Assembly (NCBI RefSeq): GCF_012932565.1
Contig: NZ_JABBYJ010000001.1
Span: forward strand, 2,728,001 to 2,792,000
DNA: 64,000 bases
DNA from: Sneathiella limimaris
GTDB taxonomy: Bacteria; Pseudomonadota; Alphaproteobacteria; Sneathiellales; Sneathiellaceae
Direction of reading: 5' to 3'
A model generated the notes under the pieces. The model made no database searches, was not told the origin of the DNA, and was given only the letters and a program-made list of their open reading frames with translations. The position numbers were made by a program, and so were the translations under genes. This document shows positions 25,802 through 35,991 of the stretch, piece after piece; positions within the stretch are counted from its first letter, which is position 1, and each line of letters starts with the position of its first letter.

Positions 25802-27864
25802 ACCGTCGTAACTTCTTAAAAATCGGCAGTAGTGCCCTTTTCGTTAGCGTGGGAGGTTGCAGCCTCATACCTCCGATTCCAAAACGTCCAAACGCTGATG
25901 CTGAAGCGGCACTTGGCTGGTTATCCTACGATAAGGGCAAGTATGAATTTTACTTGCCCCGAGTTGAAATGGGACAAGGCGTGGAAATCGGGCTTATGCA
26001 GATCGCTGCTACAGAGTTACATATCCCGTTGGAGGATCTTAACCTCCACTATCAGAACACCCGACAAATGAAGCTGGTCAAAGCAACCGTTGGCAGCGTT
26101 TCCATCAAAGAATATGCCTACCCCCTCGCCCTAGCAGCTGCATCACTAAAAAAAGCTATTGATAAGGGGATAGATGGTCAGGAAATTGAAGTGGAAATGC
26201 TGCCCGCTAGTTCCCTGATGAGCCTGAAAGGTGAAGGATATGTGGGCAAAGCTATCTCCTCCCCACTTGTTGAGGACATTGTTACCGGAAGACCACTGTA
26301 TGCCGCTGATGTCCAAATAGAAGGTCTCATTTACGGCAGGGTATTAAGAGCTCCAGCCTCTTTAGAAACAAAAACCAAACCAGTTTCCATTGATGATCGT
26401 TTGATAAAGAACATACCCGGCTACCTTGGTTATGTGGAAGATGAACGTCTTCAATATGGACAATCCATTGGCTTGGGAATTCTAGCTTCAACTCCGTCCA
26501 AATTGGATGAAATAGAGGACAAGATTGACGTCGAATGGGAAACTGAAAGTTTAAAAAATTATGCTTCCATCCAAGACCGACTGATTGATGAACAGCTGCT
26601 CACGCAACAGGATCCCACTTATTCTCTAACCGATAATTTGTTTCAAAAAGCGACTGAGACGCAGCTAGATTTAACCTTCTCCATCCCAGCAGCCAGTCAT
26701 AATTCGATTGAGCCTAGAGCTTCTGTTGCAGCCCCTAATAAAACAGGCATGAAGATCTGGTGCGGATCCCAAGATGTTTTCTATGTTCGTGACGTTGTTT
26801 GCCGTCACCTCGATCTTGACCCGGAAAATGTAGAGGTTCAGGGCATGAGAGTTGGAGGAGCTTTTGGAAGCCGAACCATTGCCTCAGTAGAACTGGAGGC
26901 TGCTATTCTTGCCAATCATGTAAACAGGCCCGTTAAAGTCCAATGGACGCGAAAGCAAGAGTTGAAACAAGGGTTCTTACGACCACCGCTGAAGGCTAGA
27001 GTGAGGGCAAACCTGGCGAACACCAGCATTAAGAGCTGGGATCACCATGTGAGTAGTAGCCATATCCTTTTTACAAATGCCGCCCTTCCCCATTGGATGC
27101 AGGCCTTAACTGATCTATTCGTAGGAGATAAAGGAGTTGCACGCGGGTTAATACCTGCTTACGAGCTTCCAATGGCAGCAATAGGATATGACCTTACAAG
27201 GCTTCCGATACACACTGGCCCCTGGCGAGGCTTGGGAGCTGCGCCCAACAATCTGGTTATCGAAAGCACGATCGATGAGTTAGCTTATATTGCGGGCGCT
27301 GACCCTATAGAGTTTAGATTGCATCACCTTAAAAATGCCCGTCTAAAAAATGTTCTAAAAAGAGCTCATCAGATTGCCCAGAGCAATCCTCCCCATGATA
27401 AGACTCCAGGATTTGGGCAAGGGGTTGCTATCGGTGTCTATAAAGACATGTCCTATGTAGCTGTTATTGCTGACGTTATTGTGAGCGCTAGTGGAGACGT
27501 AGAAGTGAAGAGGTTAATCTGCGCTCAGGATTGCGGCTTGATTATAAATCCCGATAGGGTCAAATCTCAAATAGAGGGTAATCTGATGTGGGGTTTAAGC
27601 CTAGCCCTATTGGACCAGCACCCCATCACGAATGGGCAGATTTCGAGCGAGAGTTTTGCTGATATTGAAATACCAGCTCTCTATCATACCCCGGAATTCG
27701 AAATCGCTCTCATAAACTCCACTGAAGCCCCAACGGGTGCTGGAGAAACTGCAATCGTAGCGGCGGGACCTGCGATATGCAATGCGATCCGCGCTGCAAC
27801 AGGGTGCCGCCCTACCCGGTTTCCGATCAATAAGGATGAGCTGAAGCTCAAGCCAACCAGATAA
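25798..27864 (+). CDS. Molybdopterin-binding subunit of a molybdenum hydroxylase (IorB-like)
   Basis: A 688-residue catalytic subunit of the xanthine-oxidase family. Molybdopterin-contact segments include [19 protein letters not shown] at about residues 57-75, [19 protein letters not shown] at about 350 and [20 protein letters not shown] near the end. The N-terminus carries a twin-arginine motif (R3-R4, NRRNFLK) and a possible lipobox with C21 (SVGGCS), so the enzyme is probably exported folded and may be membrane-anchored. The substrate, an N-heterocycle or aldehyde, cannot be told. Confidence 0.9.
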   Translation: MNRRNFLKIGSSALFVSVGGCSLIPPIPKRPNADAEAALGWLSYDKGKYEFYLPRVEMGQGVEIGLMQIAATELHIPLEDLNLHYQNTRQMKLVKATVGSVSIKEYAYPLALAAASLKKAIDKGIDGQEIEVEMLPASSLMSLKGEGYVGKAISSPLVEDIVTGRPLYAADVQIEGLIYGRVLRAPASLETKTKPVSIDDRLIKNIPGYLGYVEDERLQYGQSIGLGILASTPSKLDEIEDKIDVEWETESLKNYASIQDRLIDEQLLTQQDPTYSLTDNLFQKATETQLDLTFSIPAASHNSIEPRASVAAPNKTGMKIWCGSQDVFYVRDVVCRHLDLDPENVEVQGMRVGGAFGSRTIASVELEAAILANHVNRPVKVQWTRKQELKQGFLRPPLKARVRANLANTSIKSWDHHVSSSHILFTNAALPHWMQALTDLFVGDKGVARGLIPAYELPMAAIGYDLTRLPIHTGPWRGLGAAPNNLVIESTIDELAYIAGADPIEFRLHHLKNARLKNVLKRAHQIAQSNPPHDKTPGFGQGVAIGVYKDMSYVAVIADVIVSASGDVEVKRLICAQDCGLIINPDRVKSQIEGNLMWGLSLALLDQHPITNGQISSESFADIEIPALYHTPEFEIALINSTEAPTGAGETAIVAAGPAICNAIRAATGCRPTRFPINKDELKLKPTR

Positions 27865-27869
27865 TCGCC

Positions 27870-28838
27870 CTAGAACCACTTGAGTTTTTTGAAAACCCAA
27901 ATTTGGCCAACCACAAGCAAGACCAACAGACCAGAGAAAATCCAGAAAGAAGCAGGGTTTTCTGATCCGGGAATACCCCCTACGTTCACGCCGAGCAGCC
28001 CTGTTAGGAAGCCAAGTGGAAGGAAAATAGCCGCAATTACGGAAAGCACATACATATTTCGATTAAGTCTGTTGGCCAGAATGTTTGCCAGTTCGTCTTT
28101 AACAATCTGTGCCCGCTCCCGAATTGCATCCAGATCTTCAACATACCGAGTGATGTGGTTCAAGGCCTCATATATCTCTCTTTGGTCTCGCTCACTCATC
28201 CAAGGTAGATCAGCCATTCTGAGTTGGCTAATGGCATCACGTTGAGGTGCCATATAACGGCGAAATATAATGGCCTTTTTGCGAACGGTTACAATATCGC
28301 GCCGAAGTGCTTCATCTGCATCCTCGGTGATACTTTCTTCAATATCATCTGTTTGTTCATCAAGATCGGTTAGAACAGGTTGCATCCTCTCAAAAAGGCG
28401 CATCGCAAGCTGGCTGATGAATCCCCCGGCATCTTTAGGTCCTTTGCCTTCATCTAATCGATCCGCAATGTCATGTATTGCTTTGAGGCGGCGTTTACGC
28501 ACGCTTATGATACGATGGGCATCTGCATAAAGCCGAATTGAGACCATATCCTCTGGATCAGCATTCTCATTCAGATTTACCCCGCGCAGGATCAGTAGAA
28601 CACCCTCCCCTATTTCTGTCATTCTGGGTCGTGTTTCTTCAGCCAATAATGCCTCAATAATGAAAGGGTCCAGATAGGATATTTCTGCTTCCAGCCATGC
28701 ACGGCTATCAGGATGATTGGCATCTAAATGAACCCAAGCCAATTTATCAGATTTCAAGCCTTCTGAGATTGCATCTCCAGTTAGCTTGGTCCCGCCACCA
28801 TTACCGTCAAACGCATAAGAAAGCCGAATATGATCCAT
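27870..28838 (-). CDS. zntB: ZntB/CorA-type metal transporter
   Basis: A 322-residue member of the CorA superfamily: a cytoplasmic domain with long helices, then two C-terminal membrane segments separated by LTGLLGVNVGGIPG. The GVN-type loop in place of GMN, followed by GG(I)PG, points to the ZntB branch, which moves Zn(II). Its ATG overlaps the MscS stop by one base (TAATG), so the two membrane proteins are coupled. Its stop is six bases from the stop of the convergent molybdenum subunit. Confidence 0.85.
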   Translation of the reverse strand: MDHIRLSYAFDGNGGGTKLTGDAISEGLKSDKLAWVHLDANHPDSRAWLEAEISYLDPFIIEALLAEETRPRMTEIGEGVLLILRGVNLNENADPEDMVSIRLYADAHRIISVRKRRLKAIHDIADRLDEGKGPKDAGGFISQLAMRLFERMQPVLTDLDEQTDDIEESITEDADEALRRDIVTVRKKAIIFRRYMAPQRDAISQLRMADLPWMSERDQREIYEALNHITRYVEDLDAIRERAQIVKDELANILANRLNRNMYVLSVIAAIFLPLGFLTGLLGVNVGGIPGSENPASFWIFSGLLVLLVVGQIWVFKKLKWF

Positions 28839-29797
28839 TAGGGTGTCTCCTGGCTCTTGATATGAATATCCCGCTGTGGATAAGGAATAACGATGTCATG
28901 TTCCTTGAATTTACGCCATATAGTTCTCATGACGTCACTGTGAGGTTCAAAGCGCCCCATGTTCACATCATCTACCCAAAAATAGAGTAGAAAATTCACA
29001 GAGCTATCCCCGAATTCCCTCAAAAAGCACTGAGGTGCTGGATCATGGCTACACCTTGGATGCTCAGAGGCAGCTTGCAATATCAATTCTCTCGCGTTTT
29101 CAATATCACAGTCATAAGAAACACCCACATGTATTTCCACCCTTCCCCGGGTATTGGTAAATGTCCAGTTCGTCACTTTGCTGGTGATAAAATCCTCGTT
29201 GGGAACCATGACCTCCTTGCCATCAAATTCTTCAATCAGCGTATATCTCGCGCCCGTGTGGCGAACGAAACCAAAGGTTCCATCCGGCATTTCCACCAGA
29301 TCTTCCTCCTCCACTGATTTCTCGAAGAGCAGGATCAATCCACTGATAAAGTTAGACGTAATTTTTTGCAGTCCGAAGCCAATACCAATACCAACAGCAC
29401 CGCTGAAAATCGCCATGTTGGTTAGATCAATTCCGAGGACGTCTAAAAAGAAAATAGCGGCAAAGAAATATACAGCGATCTGAAAGGCCTTAACGATTAA
29501 CGCCTTATTACTCGCTCGCAGGCTATTGATCTTCTTAATTCGGTTTTCACCAAACTCAGAGATAATTCCAGTCACCCAAAATAGCAGGAATACGAGAAGA
29601 GATCCCTTGATAACCAGATAAGCAGTGACACGAAATTCCCCGATAGAGAAAGCCATGACATCAGATTCTAGAAAAGTTTTGATGGGCTGAACGACTTCCC
29701 AATAGTCCAGTGAGAGAAAAATAGCTAAAATTACTACGAGAAGGATTTTTGCCCGCCAGCCGCTCGGCTTTAGTATTTTTGTCCAAGTTGACGACAT
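28838..29797 (-). CDS. MscS-family mechanosensitive channel
   Basis: A 319-residue membrane protein with four hydrophobic segments at about residues 15-35, 52-80, 100-125 and 125-150, then the beta-domain. The pore-lining helix GAVGIGIGFGLQKITSNFIS at about residues 135-154 is the MscS signature, followed by EEDLVEMPDGTFGFVRHTG and the conserved VTNWTFTNTRGRVEIHVGVS. It opens under membrane tension to release solutes. It is translated in tandem with ZntB. Confidence 0.92.
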   Translation of the reverse strand: MSSTWTKILKPSGWRAKILLVVILAIFLSLDYWEVVQPIKTFLESDVMAFSIGEFRVTAYLVIKGSLLVFLLFWVTGIISEFGENRIKKINSLRASNKALIVKAFQIAVYFFAAIFFLDVLGIDLTNMAIFSGAVGIGIGFGLQKITSNFISGLILLFEKSVEEEDLVEMPDGTFGFVRHTGARYTLIEEFDGKEVMVPNEDFITSKVTNWTFTNTRGRVEIHVGVSYDCDIENARELILQAASEHPRCSHDPAPQCFLREFGDSSVNFLLYFWVDDVNMGRFEPHSDVMRTIWRKFKEHDIVIPYPQRDIHIKSQETP

Positions 29798-30174
29798 TGA
29801 GTTTGAGTACCTTGTTGTTTGATGTCCTGCATCATACTGGCATTACAGAGAGATTTACATACACAAAGTTTTGGAGTGTCTATCTGATTATACCAAGGAC
29901 AAAAACCAATAATACAAAAACGCCTCAACCATCATGTTAACTGCAAATCCGAATGTTCTCGTCATTAGAAATTTGGACCGTTACTTGTAAATAAAATGGC
30001 TTCAATTTATTGACACACCCCATTAAATTAATGTTTTACTAATGTTTGACATATTATTCTTTATTCTAGAATTACTCGAACTATATTAGTTTTAAATCAC
30101 AGGCCACCGGAAAGAGATTAAAAGGAACCCCCTTACAAGTATGTGGTTTAAATAGTCATTGAACGGATTAAAGA
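29798..30174. other. 377-bp intergenic region upstream of a sensor kinase
   Basis: AT-rich, no convincing gene. Two TTGACA boxes occur at 30010-30015 and 30046-30051; the second is followed after 15 bases by TAGAAT (30067-30072), a fair sigma-70-type promoter for the kinase although the spacing is short. Confidence 0.35.
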
Positions 30175-32232
30175 TTGTCCAAAAAACTGAAATCAGCGCA
30201 AACAGAACATTCTCTTGAAGCAGAACTGCAGCAGCATGTTCAATCCAAGCCAGAAATATTTGATTTCATTCAAAACACAGTCCTAGACGGGATTTGGTAT
30301 TTTGACCTGGAAAACCCGGGCTACGAGTGGATGAATGATCAGTTCTGGTCCCTTTTAGGCTACGACCCAAAGTCCGATGCAGTTGACACACTCGAATGGA
30401 AAGACCTTATTTTCCCTGAAGACGCAAAGCTGGCTGAAGAGAATCTAAAAAACCAAAATCCCGAACCATCTCAACTTTATGATCAGATCCTTCGGTTTTA
30501 TCACAAAGATGGATCGACAATCTGGTTTAGATGTCGTGGCATGCAAATACCAACGGATTCCGGCAACGCGCTTAGGATGCTGATCGCTCTGACTGATATT
30601 ACAGAGCTTAAAAAAACTGAGGAAGCCTTAAGGGAAAGCAAGCAGGTTTTAGAAACGCAGCTCACAGAGCAACTCCGAGAGCTTGAGTTTCAAAAATATG
30701 CATTGGACGAACATGCGATTGTCAGTATTGCCGATGTGAAGGGCAACATCACTTATGTAAATGACAAGTTTTGCGAGATCAGTGGATATACACGAGATGA
30801 ACTGATTGGTAAGAACCACCGAATTCTCAAATCTGGCGAGCATGACGAAGAGTTTTACCGGACCCTTTGGCGGACAATTGCCAATGGCGGAACCTGGAAT
30901 GGTAAAATCAAAAACCTTAAGAAAGATGGCAATATTTACTGGGTTTGGGCGACGATCATTCCAGTGCTTGACGAGCAGGGAAAACCTACCAGATATGTCT
31001 CCATCCGAACTGACCTGACAGACCAGATCGTTGCGGAAGAACGGGCAAAAATTGCCAAGGCAGAAGCAGAAGCCGCAAACCAGGCAAAGTCTGATTTCCT
31101 TGCCAATATGAGCCATGAACTCAGAACACCCCTAAATGCCGTCATTGGTTTTGCCGAGTTTGTTGAACTTGGTGTGACAGCCCAGAATATGAATGCTGAA
31201 AAAATCTGCAATTATGCGCGAAGTATTGGTGGTGCGGGACGCGACCTGCTCAGGCTAATCAACGATCTGCTGGATTTTGCCAAGATTGAGGCTAACCAGT
31301 TCGAATTGTCAGAGGCCCCTTTCCTCCTGACTGAAGAGATCGGTAATATAGCCTCTACTTTTGCAGGCAAGGCTGAAGAAAATAATGTTCGGCTCCAAAC
31401 CGTAGAAGATAACTTGCAATATACCGTATTTGGTGACGCCATGCGGATGCGGCAGGTCATATTTAATTTGCTGGATAATGCGCTTAAGTTCTCGCAAGGG
31501 GGAACAGTTACCATCCGAAGCACGGCACGCTCTATTGATGAAAGCACCTTGGCTTTGGAAGTTGAAGTCAAAGATGATGGCATTGGGATTGAAGCAGAAC
31601 GGATGGAAGCGATCTTTAATCCGTTTGCCCAATCCGACAGCTCAATCGCAAGGGATTTTGGGGGAACTGGACTAGGTCTACCAATTTCAAGACATCTGGC
31701 CCGTCTTATGGGTGGTGATGTGACTGCGGTCAGCACAGCGGGTCTTGGCAGTACCTTTACCGCAACTTTTGTTCTTAAAGACCTGACGAAACTACACCAT
31801 AGTCTCAGTCTTTTAAACGCTACGCCATCTCAAAATGCAGCGATGCATTTAGGGCTCTCGGTTTTGGCCGTTGACGATGTGGAAACCAATCTGGATGTGC
31901 TTGAAACAATGCTAACCGATTTCGATTGTGAGGTTTACAAAGTCCGAAATGGAAAAGAGGCCGTCGAATGGGCAAAAGAGCATACTGTGGATGTCATCCT
32001 GATGGATTTGCATATGCCTGTCATGGACGGAATTTCAGCTGCACGAGAAATCAAACAGCTCGCCTCTCCAACGAAAGACACGCCGATCTATGCATGGACC
32101 GCGGATATTACTAGCAAATCCCTCTTGCAAAAATCAGATATCCAGTGGGCGGGGACGATCTTGAAACCTACAACCCGAAATTCCCTTCTGCTCGCCCTTA
32201 AAAACACCCTTCAACAACAGCGGCACAATTAA
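30175..32232 (+). CDS. Hybrid PAS histidine kinase with receiver
   Basis: A 685-residue soluble hybrid kinase. PAS domains at about residues 30-145 (DGIWYFDLENPGYEW) and 170-285 (YVNDKFCEISGYTRDELIGK) are joined by a charged helix. The HisKA box is NMSHELRTPLNAVIGFAE at about 307, the ATPase part has FNLLDNALKFS and GGTGLGLPISRHLA, and the C-terminal receiver at about 560-680 has the phospho-acceptor in VILMDLHMPVMDG. There is no HPt domain. The start is TTG 30175 with weak GGA upstream. It has no adjacent partner. Confidence 0.92.
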   Translation: MSKKLKSAQTEHSLEAELQQHVQSKPEIFDFIQNTVLDGIWYFDLENPGYEWMNDQFWSLLGYDPKSDAVDTLEWKDLIFPEDAKLAEENLKNQNPEPSQLYDQILRFYHKDGSTIWFRCRGMQIPTDSGNALRMLIALTDITELKKTEEALRESKQVLETQLTEQLRELEFQKYALDEHAIVSIADVKGNITYVNDKFCEISGYTRDELIGKNHRILKSGEHDEEFYRTLWRTIANGGTWNGKIKNLKKDGNIYWVWATIIPVLDEQGKPTRYVSIRTDLTDQIVAEERAKIAKAEAEAANQAKSDFLANMSHELRTPLNAVIGFAEFVELGVTAQNMNAEKICNYARSIGGAGRDLLRLINDLLDFAKIEANQFELSEAPFLLTEEIGNIASTFAGKAEENNVRLQTVEDNLQYTVFGDAMRMRQVIFNLLDNALKFSQGGTVTIRSTARSIDESTLALEVEVKDDGIGIEAERMEAIFNPFAQSDSSIARDFGGTGLGLPISRHLARLMGGDVTAVSTAGLGSTFTATFVLKDLTKLHHSLSLLNATPSQNAAMHLGLSVLAVDDVETNLDVLETMLTDFDCEVYKVRNGKEAVEWAKEHTVDVILMDLHMPVMDGISAAREIKQLASPTKDTPIYAWTADITSKSLLQKSDIQWAGTILKPTTRNSLLLALKNTLQQQRHN

Positions 32233-32256
32233 AAAAGAGCGCCTAATCAGCGCTCT
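32231..32256. terminator. Bidirectional terminator between convergent genes
   Basis: A 7-bp stem AGAGCGC/GCGCTCT (32236-32242, 32250-32256) with A-run on the left, placed between the kinase stop (32232) and the stop of the 568-residue protein (32270). The A-run makes it best for the minus-strand gene. Confidence 0.65.
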
Positions 32257-32269
32257 CTTGCTTTATCTA

Positions 32270-33976
32270 TTAGTAAGCTGACCGTGGAAGCCACTCCCGA
32301 ACATTTCGAGACTGCAAAAACTCGATGGCCTTAACCATCTGTGATGGCTTTCCTGCGGTCTGATCGTCCCAATGTTTAACATTCCCAACCAGGATGTAAG
32401 CAAAGTCCGTTAATCTAGGTACGTCATAAACAACCTGAGGAGCATATTCTAAAATTTTATAATGGTTGCTGTTGGCAGAATTCCCGGTTTTCGCCTGGCG
32501 ATTTAGGATCATACCAATTTCCAATTTCTTTTGATCTTTTTTGATGCCTAAAGCGCCCCAATCAATATTCAAATGGCCCCATGAATGACGGTTATTCATC
32601 TCCCAAGCAGGATGAAAACGTTTATCATTATCAATTACGGGGGCCTCTTCCACACTCCTATTGCTAAAGGCATTTCTTTTTTGCAGCTCTCTAATGAATT
32701 GATCCTTATTATCTACATCAAACTCATTTTCATTCAATTTCCCATTCAACAAATTCCTTGATATCGTAACGCCAGTTCGGTTTTGTACCAGTTTCCGATA
32801 TTCTGGATAAATCGCTCGATAAAACCGGTCTCCGAAACCCGGCACCTCTTCTGCTGGATCATTCACCTCAACAGTCGACGGGTCCGCGAAAAACATGGAC
32901 GGAAAATCATCGGGTTCAAACCCTGCCCTGAATTTAGTCAATGGTCGATTGATAACTGTTGACCAGACTTTTCTAGCGATCGCACGATAATTGTCTTTTT
33001 CGCCTTCAGATACCAACAAATGTTTTGCCGTAGATTTGGCCGCAGCAGATTTATCAGTATGAATTGTAAGATAGCATTTCTCTATCTTACAATTGAAGAC
33101 CCGCTTCGCTTCTAAAAGAAGGCCTGCTATCATTAAGGTGGTCAATTTGAAGCCCTCAGGAATTTTAATCGAGGCAGGACGAACCAAAAACGTATAATTT
33201 AGCTGAAATGAATAAGCACCCACAGATCGGCTATGCGTCGCACCATTTTCATCCAAAAAACTAAAGCTGGGTGGAAAATAAGTTCCGACATAAACACCGA
33301 ATGGAAACCCTGTTTCTTCCTCATACACAAGTGCTGCAATCAACTCGTTGGTATTGTGTTGTCTATCGATCTGATAAGCAAATCCATCAATAAGACGACG
33401 GACCGTTTCAGCCCCGTATCTACCTCTTTTCCCATAAGCATCTATATCGGCCTTTTGATAAATGACACTGGTGATTAAAATGAAGAGAGACTGGCTATAA
33501 TCGCTATTAAATTCCTGATTAGCATTGCCGGGATCATTCCACATTAGCATGTTGATCCCATGCCCTAGGTTTACAGTTGGACTATTCACTGGCTTGAATG
33601 AACAGAACCCGTCACCCTCAAACCGATTTAATTGATTTTTGTAGGCATTAGAATGAAGAACGACATCAACAAGGATGTGAAATTCCTCCATATTTCTGGG
33701 TAATGGAACCTGTGTCCTAATGGCTCCGCCAACCTCCAAAAAGGGGTGAATTTTGCTAAGCCCACTCATAATCTCATCAAAATTACAATGATACGCGGCC
33801 ATTTGGTCAGTAGCCTCTATTTTAGAAGTAATGAGCTTACGCGCCACTTGCTTAAGTAGCTCAAAGTAAGAATTACCTCCATATTCATTTTCAAACCGTT
33901 CAAATCCAAATTGGTCATATCGAACCGGTAATTGGCCTACCTTTTCCTGCGACTGATGAATGTGTTCAATAAACAT
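32270..33976 (-). CDS. Unrecognised 568-residue protein
   Basis: A long intact frame with no signal peptide and no membrane segment, so probably cytoplasmic. I recognise no family. It is rich in aromatic residues and asparagine, and mixes beta-type segments (about residues 215-290, FPFGVYVGTYFPPSFSF) with helices. The middle part ends in TIHTDKSAAAKSTAKHLLVS (about 305-325); the C-terminal third has HSWGHLNIDWGALGIKK and a final HWDDQTAGKPSQMVKAIEFL. It has its own terminator and a promoter-proximal inverted repeat and is flanked by genes on other topics, so it is a stand-alone cassette. No function is proposed. Confidence 0.7.
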   Translation of the reverse strand: MFIEHIHQSQEKVGQLPVRYDQFGFERFENEYGGNSYFELLKQVARKLITSKIEATDQMAAYHCNFDEIMSGLSKIHPFLEVGGAIRTQVPLPRNMEEFHILVDVVLHSNAYKNQLNRFEGDGFCSFKPVNSPTVNLGHGINMLMWNDPGNANQEFNSDYSQSLFILITSVIYQKADIDAYGKRGRYGAETVRRLIDGFAYQIDRQHNTNELIAALVYEEETGFPFGVYVGTYFPPSFSFLDENGATHSRSVGAYSFQLNYTFLVRPASIKIPEGFKLTTLMIAGLLLEAKRVFNCKIEKCYLTIHTDKSAAAKSTAKHLLVSEGEKDNYRAIARKVWSTVINRPLTKFRAGFEPDDFPSMFFADPSTVEVNDPAEEVPGFGDRFYRAIYPEYRKLVQNRTGVTISRNLLNGKLNENEFDVDNKDQFIRELQKRNAFSNRSVEEAPVIDNDKRFHPAWEMNNRHSWGHLNIDWGALGIKKDQKKLEIGMILNRQAKTGNSANSNHYKILEYAPQVVYDVPRLTDFAYILVGNVKHWDDQTAGKPSQMVKAIEFLQSRNVREWLPRSAY

Positions 33977-33980
33977 ATAT

Positions 33981-34009
33981 ACTACCTTAACTAGAATTTA
34001 TTAGGTAGT
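33981..34009. promoter_or_regulatory. Inverted repeat just upstream of the unrecognised gene
   Basis: The arms ACTACCT (33981-33987) and AGGTAGT (34003-34009) are 7-bp complements with a 15-nt spacer, five bases before the start codon. It could be an operator or a hairpin over the ribosome-binding region. Confidence 0.4.
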
Positions 34010-34060
34010 TGATATGTGTGTTGATTAGTATAATTTCAACTTTAAGGTGTATTATTTCTC

Positions 34061-34093
34061 AAAAAAACCCGCCAACCATGAAAGGCTGACGGG
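34061..34093 (-). terminator. Terminator of the double TRAP locus
   Basis: On the minus strand a 10-bp stem CCCGTCAGCC/GGTTGGCGGG (with G-T pairs) and a 6-nt loop is followed by seven T residues, 18 bases after the DctM stop. Confidence 0.75.
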
Positions 34094-34111
34094 CAAGTGG
34101 CGGGAGTAACC

Positions 34112-35434
34112 CTAATCCCACATGAGTTCAGGCAGAAAAAGAGAGAGCTCTGGCAAAAACACAATTAGAAGCAATGCTGCTATGTCCATCAGTATGAACC
34201 AGGACACACCCTTAAATATTTCCTGCAAGGAAACAGATGACCCGAGCGCCCCTTTGATTACATAAACGTTCAATCCTATCGGCGGCGTAACAAGCCCAAT
34301 TTCCAATAACTTAATAACAATGATTCCAAACCAAATCAGGTTCATGTCGGCTCCGCCAACCAGGGGTAAAATGATGGGCAAGGTCAGGAGCATAAGCCCA
34401 ATGGACTCGACGAACATTCCCAACACCACATAAATTACCGCCACCCCTAGAATGATTAGATAAGCATTCCCATCGGTCAGCGATAACACAAAATCTGCAA
34501 GATCCGTAGGCAGACCACTCAAAACCAGGAAACGCGTGAAAAACAAAGACCCAATCAAGATTGCAAAAATACTGCAAGAACCTACAACAGCAAAAACAAC
34601 CGCTTCCTTAAAACTTTCAACCGTAAGCTGTTTTCTGACGATTGCAATTAAGATAGCAAGTATCGCACCAACAGCCCCGGCCTCAGTTGGCGAAAAAAGC
34701 CCGGTAAATATGCCTCCCAGAACTGCAAAAATTAAAACGGGCAACGGCCAAACTTCTCTCAAAGCACCCAGCTTTTCATCCCAGGTGAATTTTTCACGCA
34801 AGCTTTCAACCCCACCGCCAAGCTCTGGGTTTCGCCAGCAGCGAAGAACAATCATCCCCATATAGAGAAGCGCCGAAACAACACCTGGCAAAAATCCCGC
34901 AAGGAATAGAGCTCCAATGGAAACTTCGGCGTAAATCCCGTAAAGCACCATAAGAATACTTGGCGGAATTAAAGATCCTAACGTTCCGGAGGCTGCGATT
35001 ACACCGCTTGAAAGTCCCTTGTCATAACGATGAGCCAACATTTCAGGTACGGCAATCCGAGCCATGGCTGAGGCCGTAGCAACACTTGAACCAGACGCGG
35101 AGGCGAAAAGCGCGCTCGCTGCCACACCTGTTACGGCAAGACCACCCGGTAATCGCGCCAAGAAGATCCGCATCGCGCGAAAAAGCCCATTTGTCATTCC
35201 TGTGGTGGTACACACATAGCCCATCAAAAGAAACATAGGAACGGCAGTCAGCGCCCAGTTTCCGATGAAGTTAAAAGGGACACTTGAAATAATCCCGAGA
35301 CCCGCTTGCAGGTTTAGCATCCAAATTATGCCAACAATGGAAACACCCCCAAGCGCAACAGCAATCGGCACCCTAAGGCCCATAAGCAGAAGCGTTACCA
35401 CCACACCCATAATGCCGATAGCACCGCTGCTCAT
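34112..35434 (-). CDS. dctM: TRAP transporter large permease, DctM family (second system)
   Basis: A 440-residue DctM subunit with the usual twelve hydrophobic segments. Landmarks are ASALFASASGSSVATASAMA at about residues 105-125, GSLIPPSILMVLYG at about 152, and TPPIGLNVYVIKG near the C-terminus. It differs from the other two DctM proteins of the window in this last motif, so it is a separate lineage. Its start overlaps the DctQ stop by four bases. It is the last gene of the long minus-strand locus beginning at 42589. Confidence 0.93.
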   Translation of the reverse strand: MSSGAIGIMGVVVTLLLMGLRVPIAVALGGVSIVGIIWMLNLQAGLGIISSVPFNFIGNWALTAVPMFLLMGYVCTTTGMTNGLFRAMRIFLARLPGGLAVTGVAASALFASASGSSVATASAMARIAVPEMLAHRYDKGLSSGVIAASGTLGSLIPPSILMVLYGIYAEVSIGALFLAGFLPGVVSALLYMGMIVLRCWRNPELGGGVESLREKFTWDEKLGALREVWPLPVLIFAVLGGIFTGLFSPTEAGAVGAILAILIAIVRKQLTVESFKEAVVFAVVGSCSIFAILIGSLFFTRFLVLSGLPTDLADFVLSLTDGNAYLIILGVAVIYVVLGMFVESIGLMLLTLPIILPLVGGADMNLIWFGIIVIKLLEIGLVTPPIGLNVYVIKGALGSSVSLQEIFKGVSWFILMDIAALLLIVFLPELSLFLPELMWD

Positions 35435-35976
35435 ATTGTGCTCTCCACCTGGTGATTATCTTCAGGCAAAGCACTTTGCACCCCTGCTCTAATTGCGGCC
35501 AACAGAAGCATTAGGACAAGAACCGCACTCCCGATTGGTAAGGCCCAACGGCTTGGCCAAACATAAAAAAGAAAATTGGCCATGACGGTTTCTTTTTGGC
35601 TCGTTGCAATCAGCGCATCCAAAAAGGTGACATAGGAAAACAGCCCATAGTAAAGCGCCGCCAAGATCGTCCCGAAAATATAGACAATTTGCTTCAGTCT
35701 TCTTGGAAATTTTTGGAAGAAAAGATCGACCGCGACATGCTCTCCTTTAAATTCTACAAATGGCAATGCCAAAAATACAAGGCTCACCATGTAGTAGTAG
35801 GATACAGTCTCCAATGTCCCAACTATTGGGCTGTTGAAAGCTAATTTCAACAGAACATCAGCGCCGACATGCAGCATCATCAGCACTAGGAACAGGCAGC
35901 AAAGCCCCATCATAAAGAGGGTCAGATTGCGACATATCTTCTCTAAAGGAAGGTCAGTTAGCTCTTCTATTTTCAT
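35431..35976 (-). CDS. dctQ: TRAP transporter small permease, DctQ family (second system)
   Basis: A 181-residue membrane protein with four hydrophobic segments, the DctQ partner of the following DctM. The FVEFKGEHVAVDLFFQKFP segment at about residues 76-94 matches the conserved E-x-x-x-x-H-V-x-V-D region of the family. It lies 15 bases after a TetR gene. Confidence 0.88.
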   Translation of the reverse strand: MKIEELTDLPLEKICRNLTLFMMGLCCLFLVLMMLHVGADVLLKLAFNSPIVGTLETVSYYYMVSLVFLALPFVEFKGEHVAVDLFFQKFPRRLKQIVYIFGTILAALYYGLFSYVTFLDALIATSQKETVMANFLFYVWPSRWALPIGSAVLVLMLLLAAIRAGVQSALPEDNHQVESTI

Positions 35977-35991
35977 TCTTTGGATAAGCCA

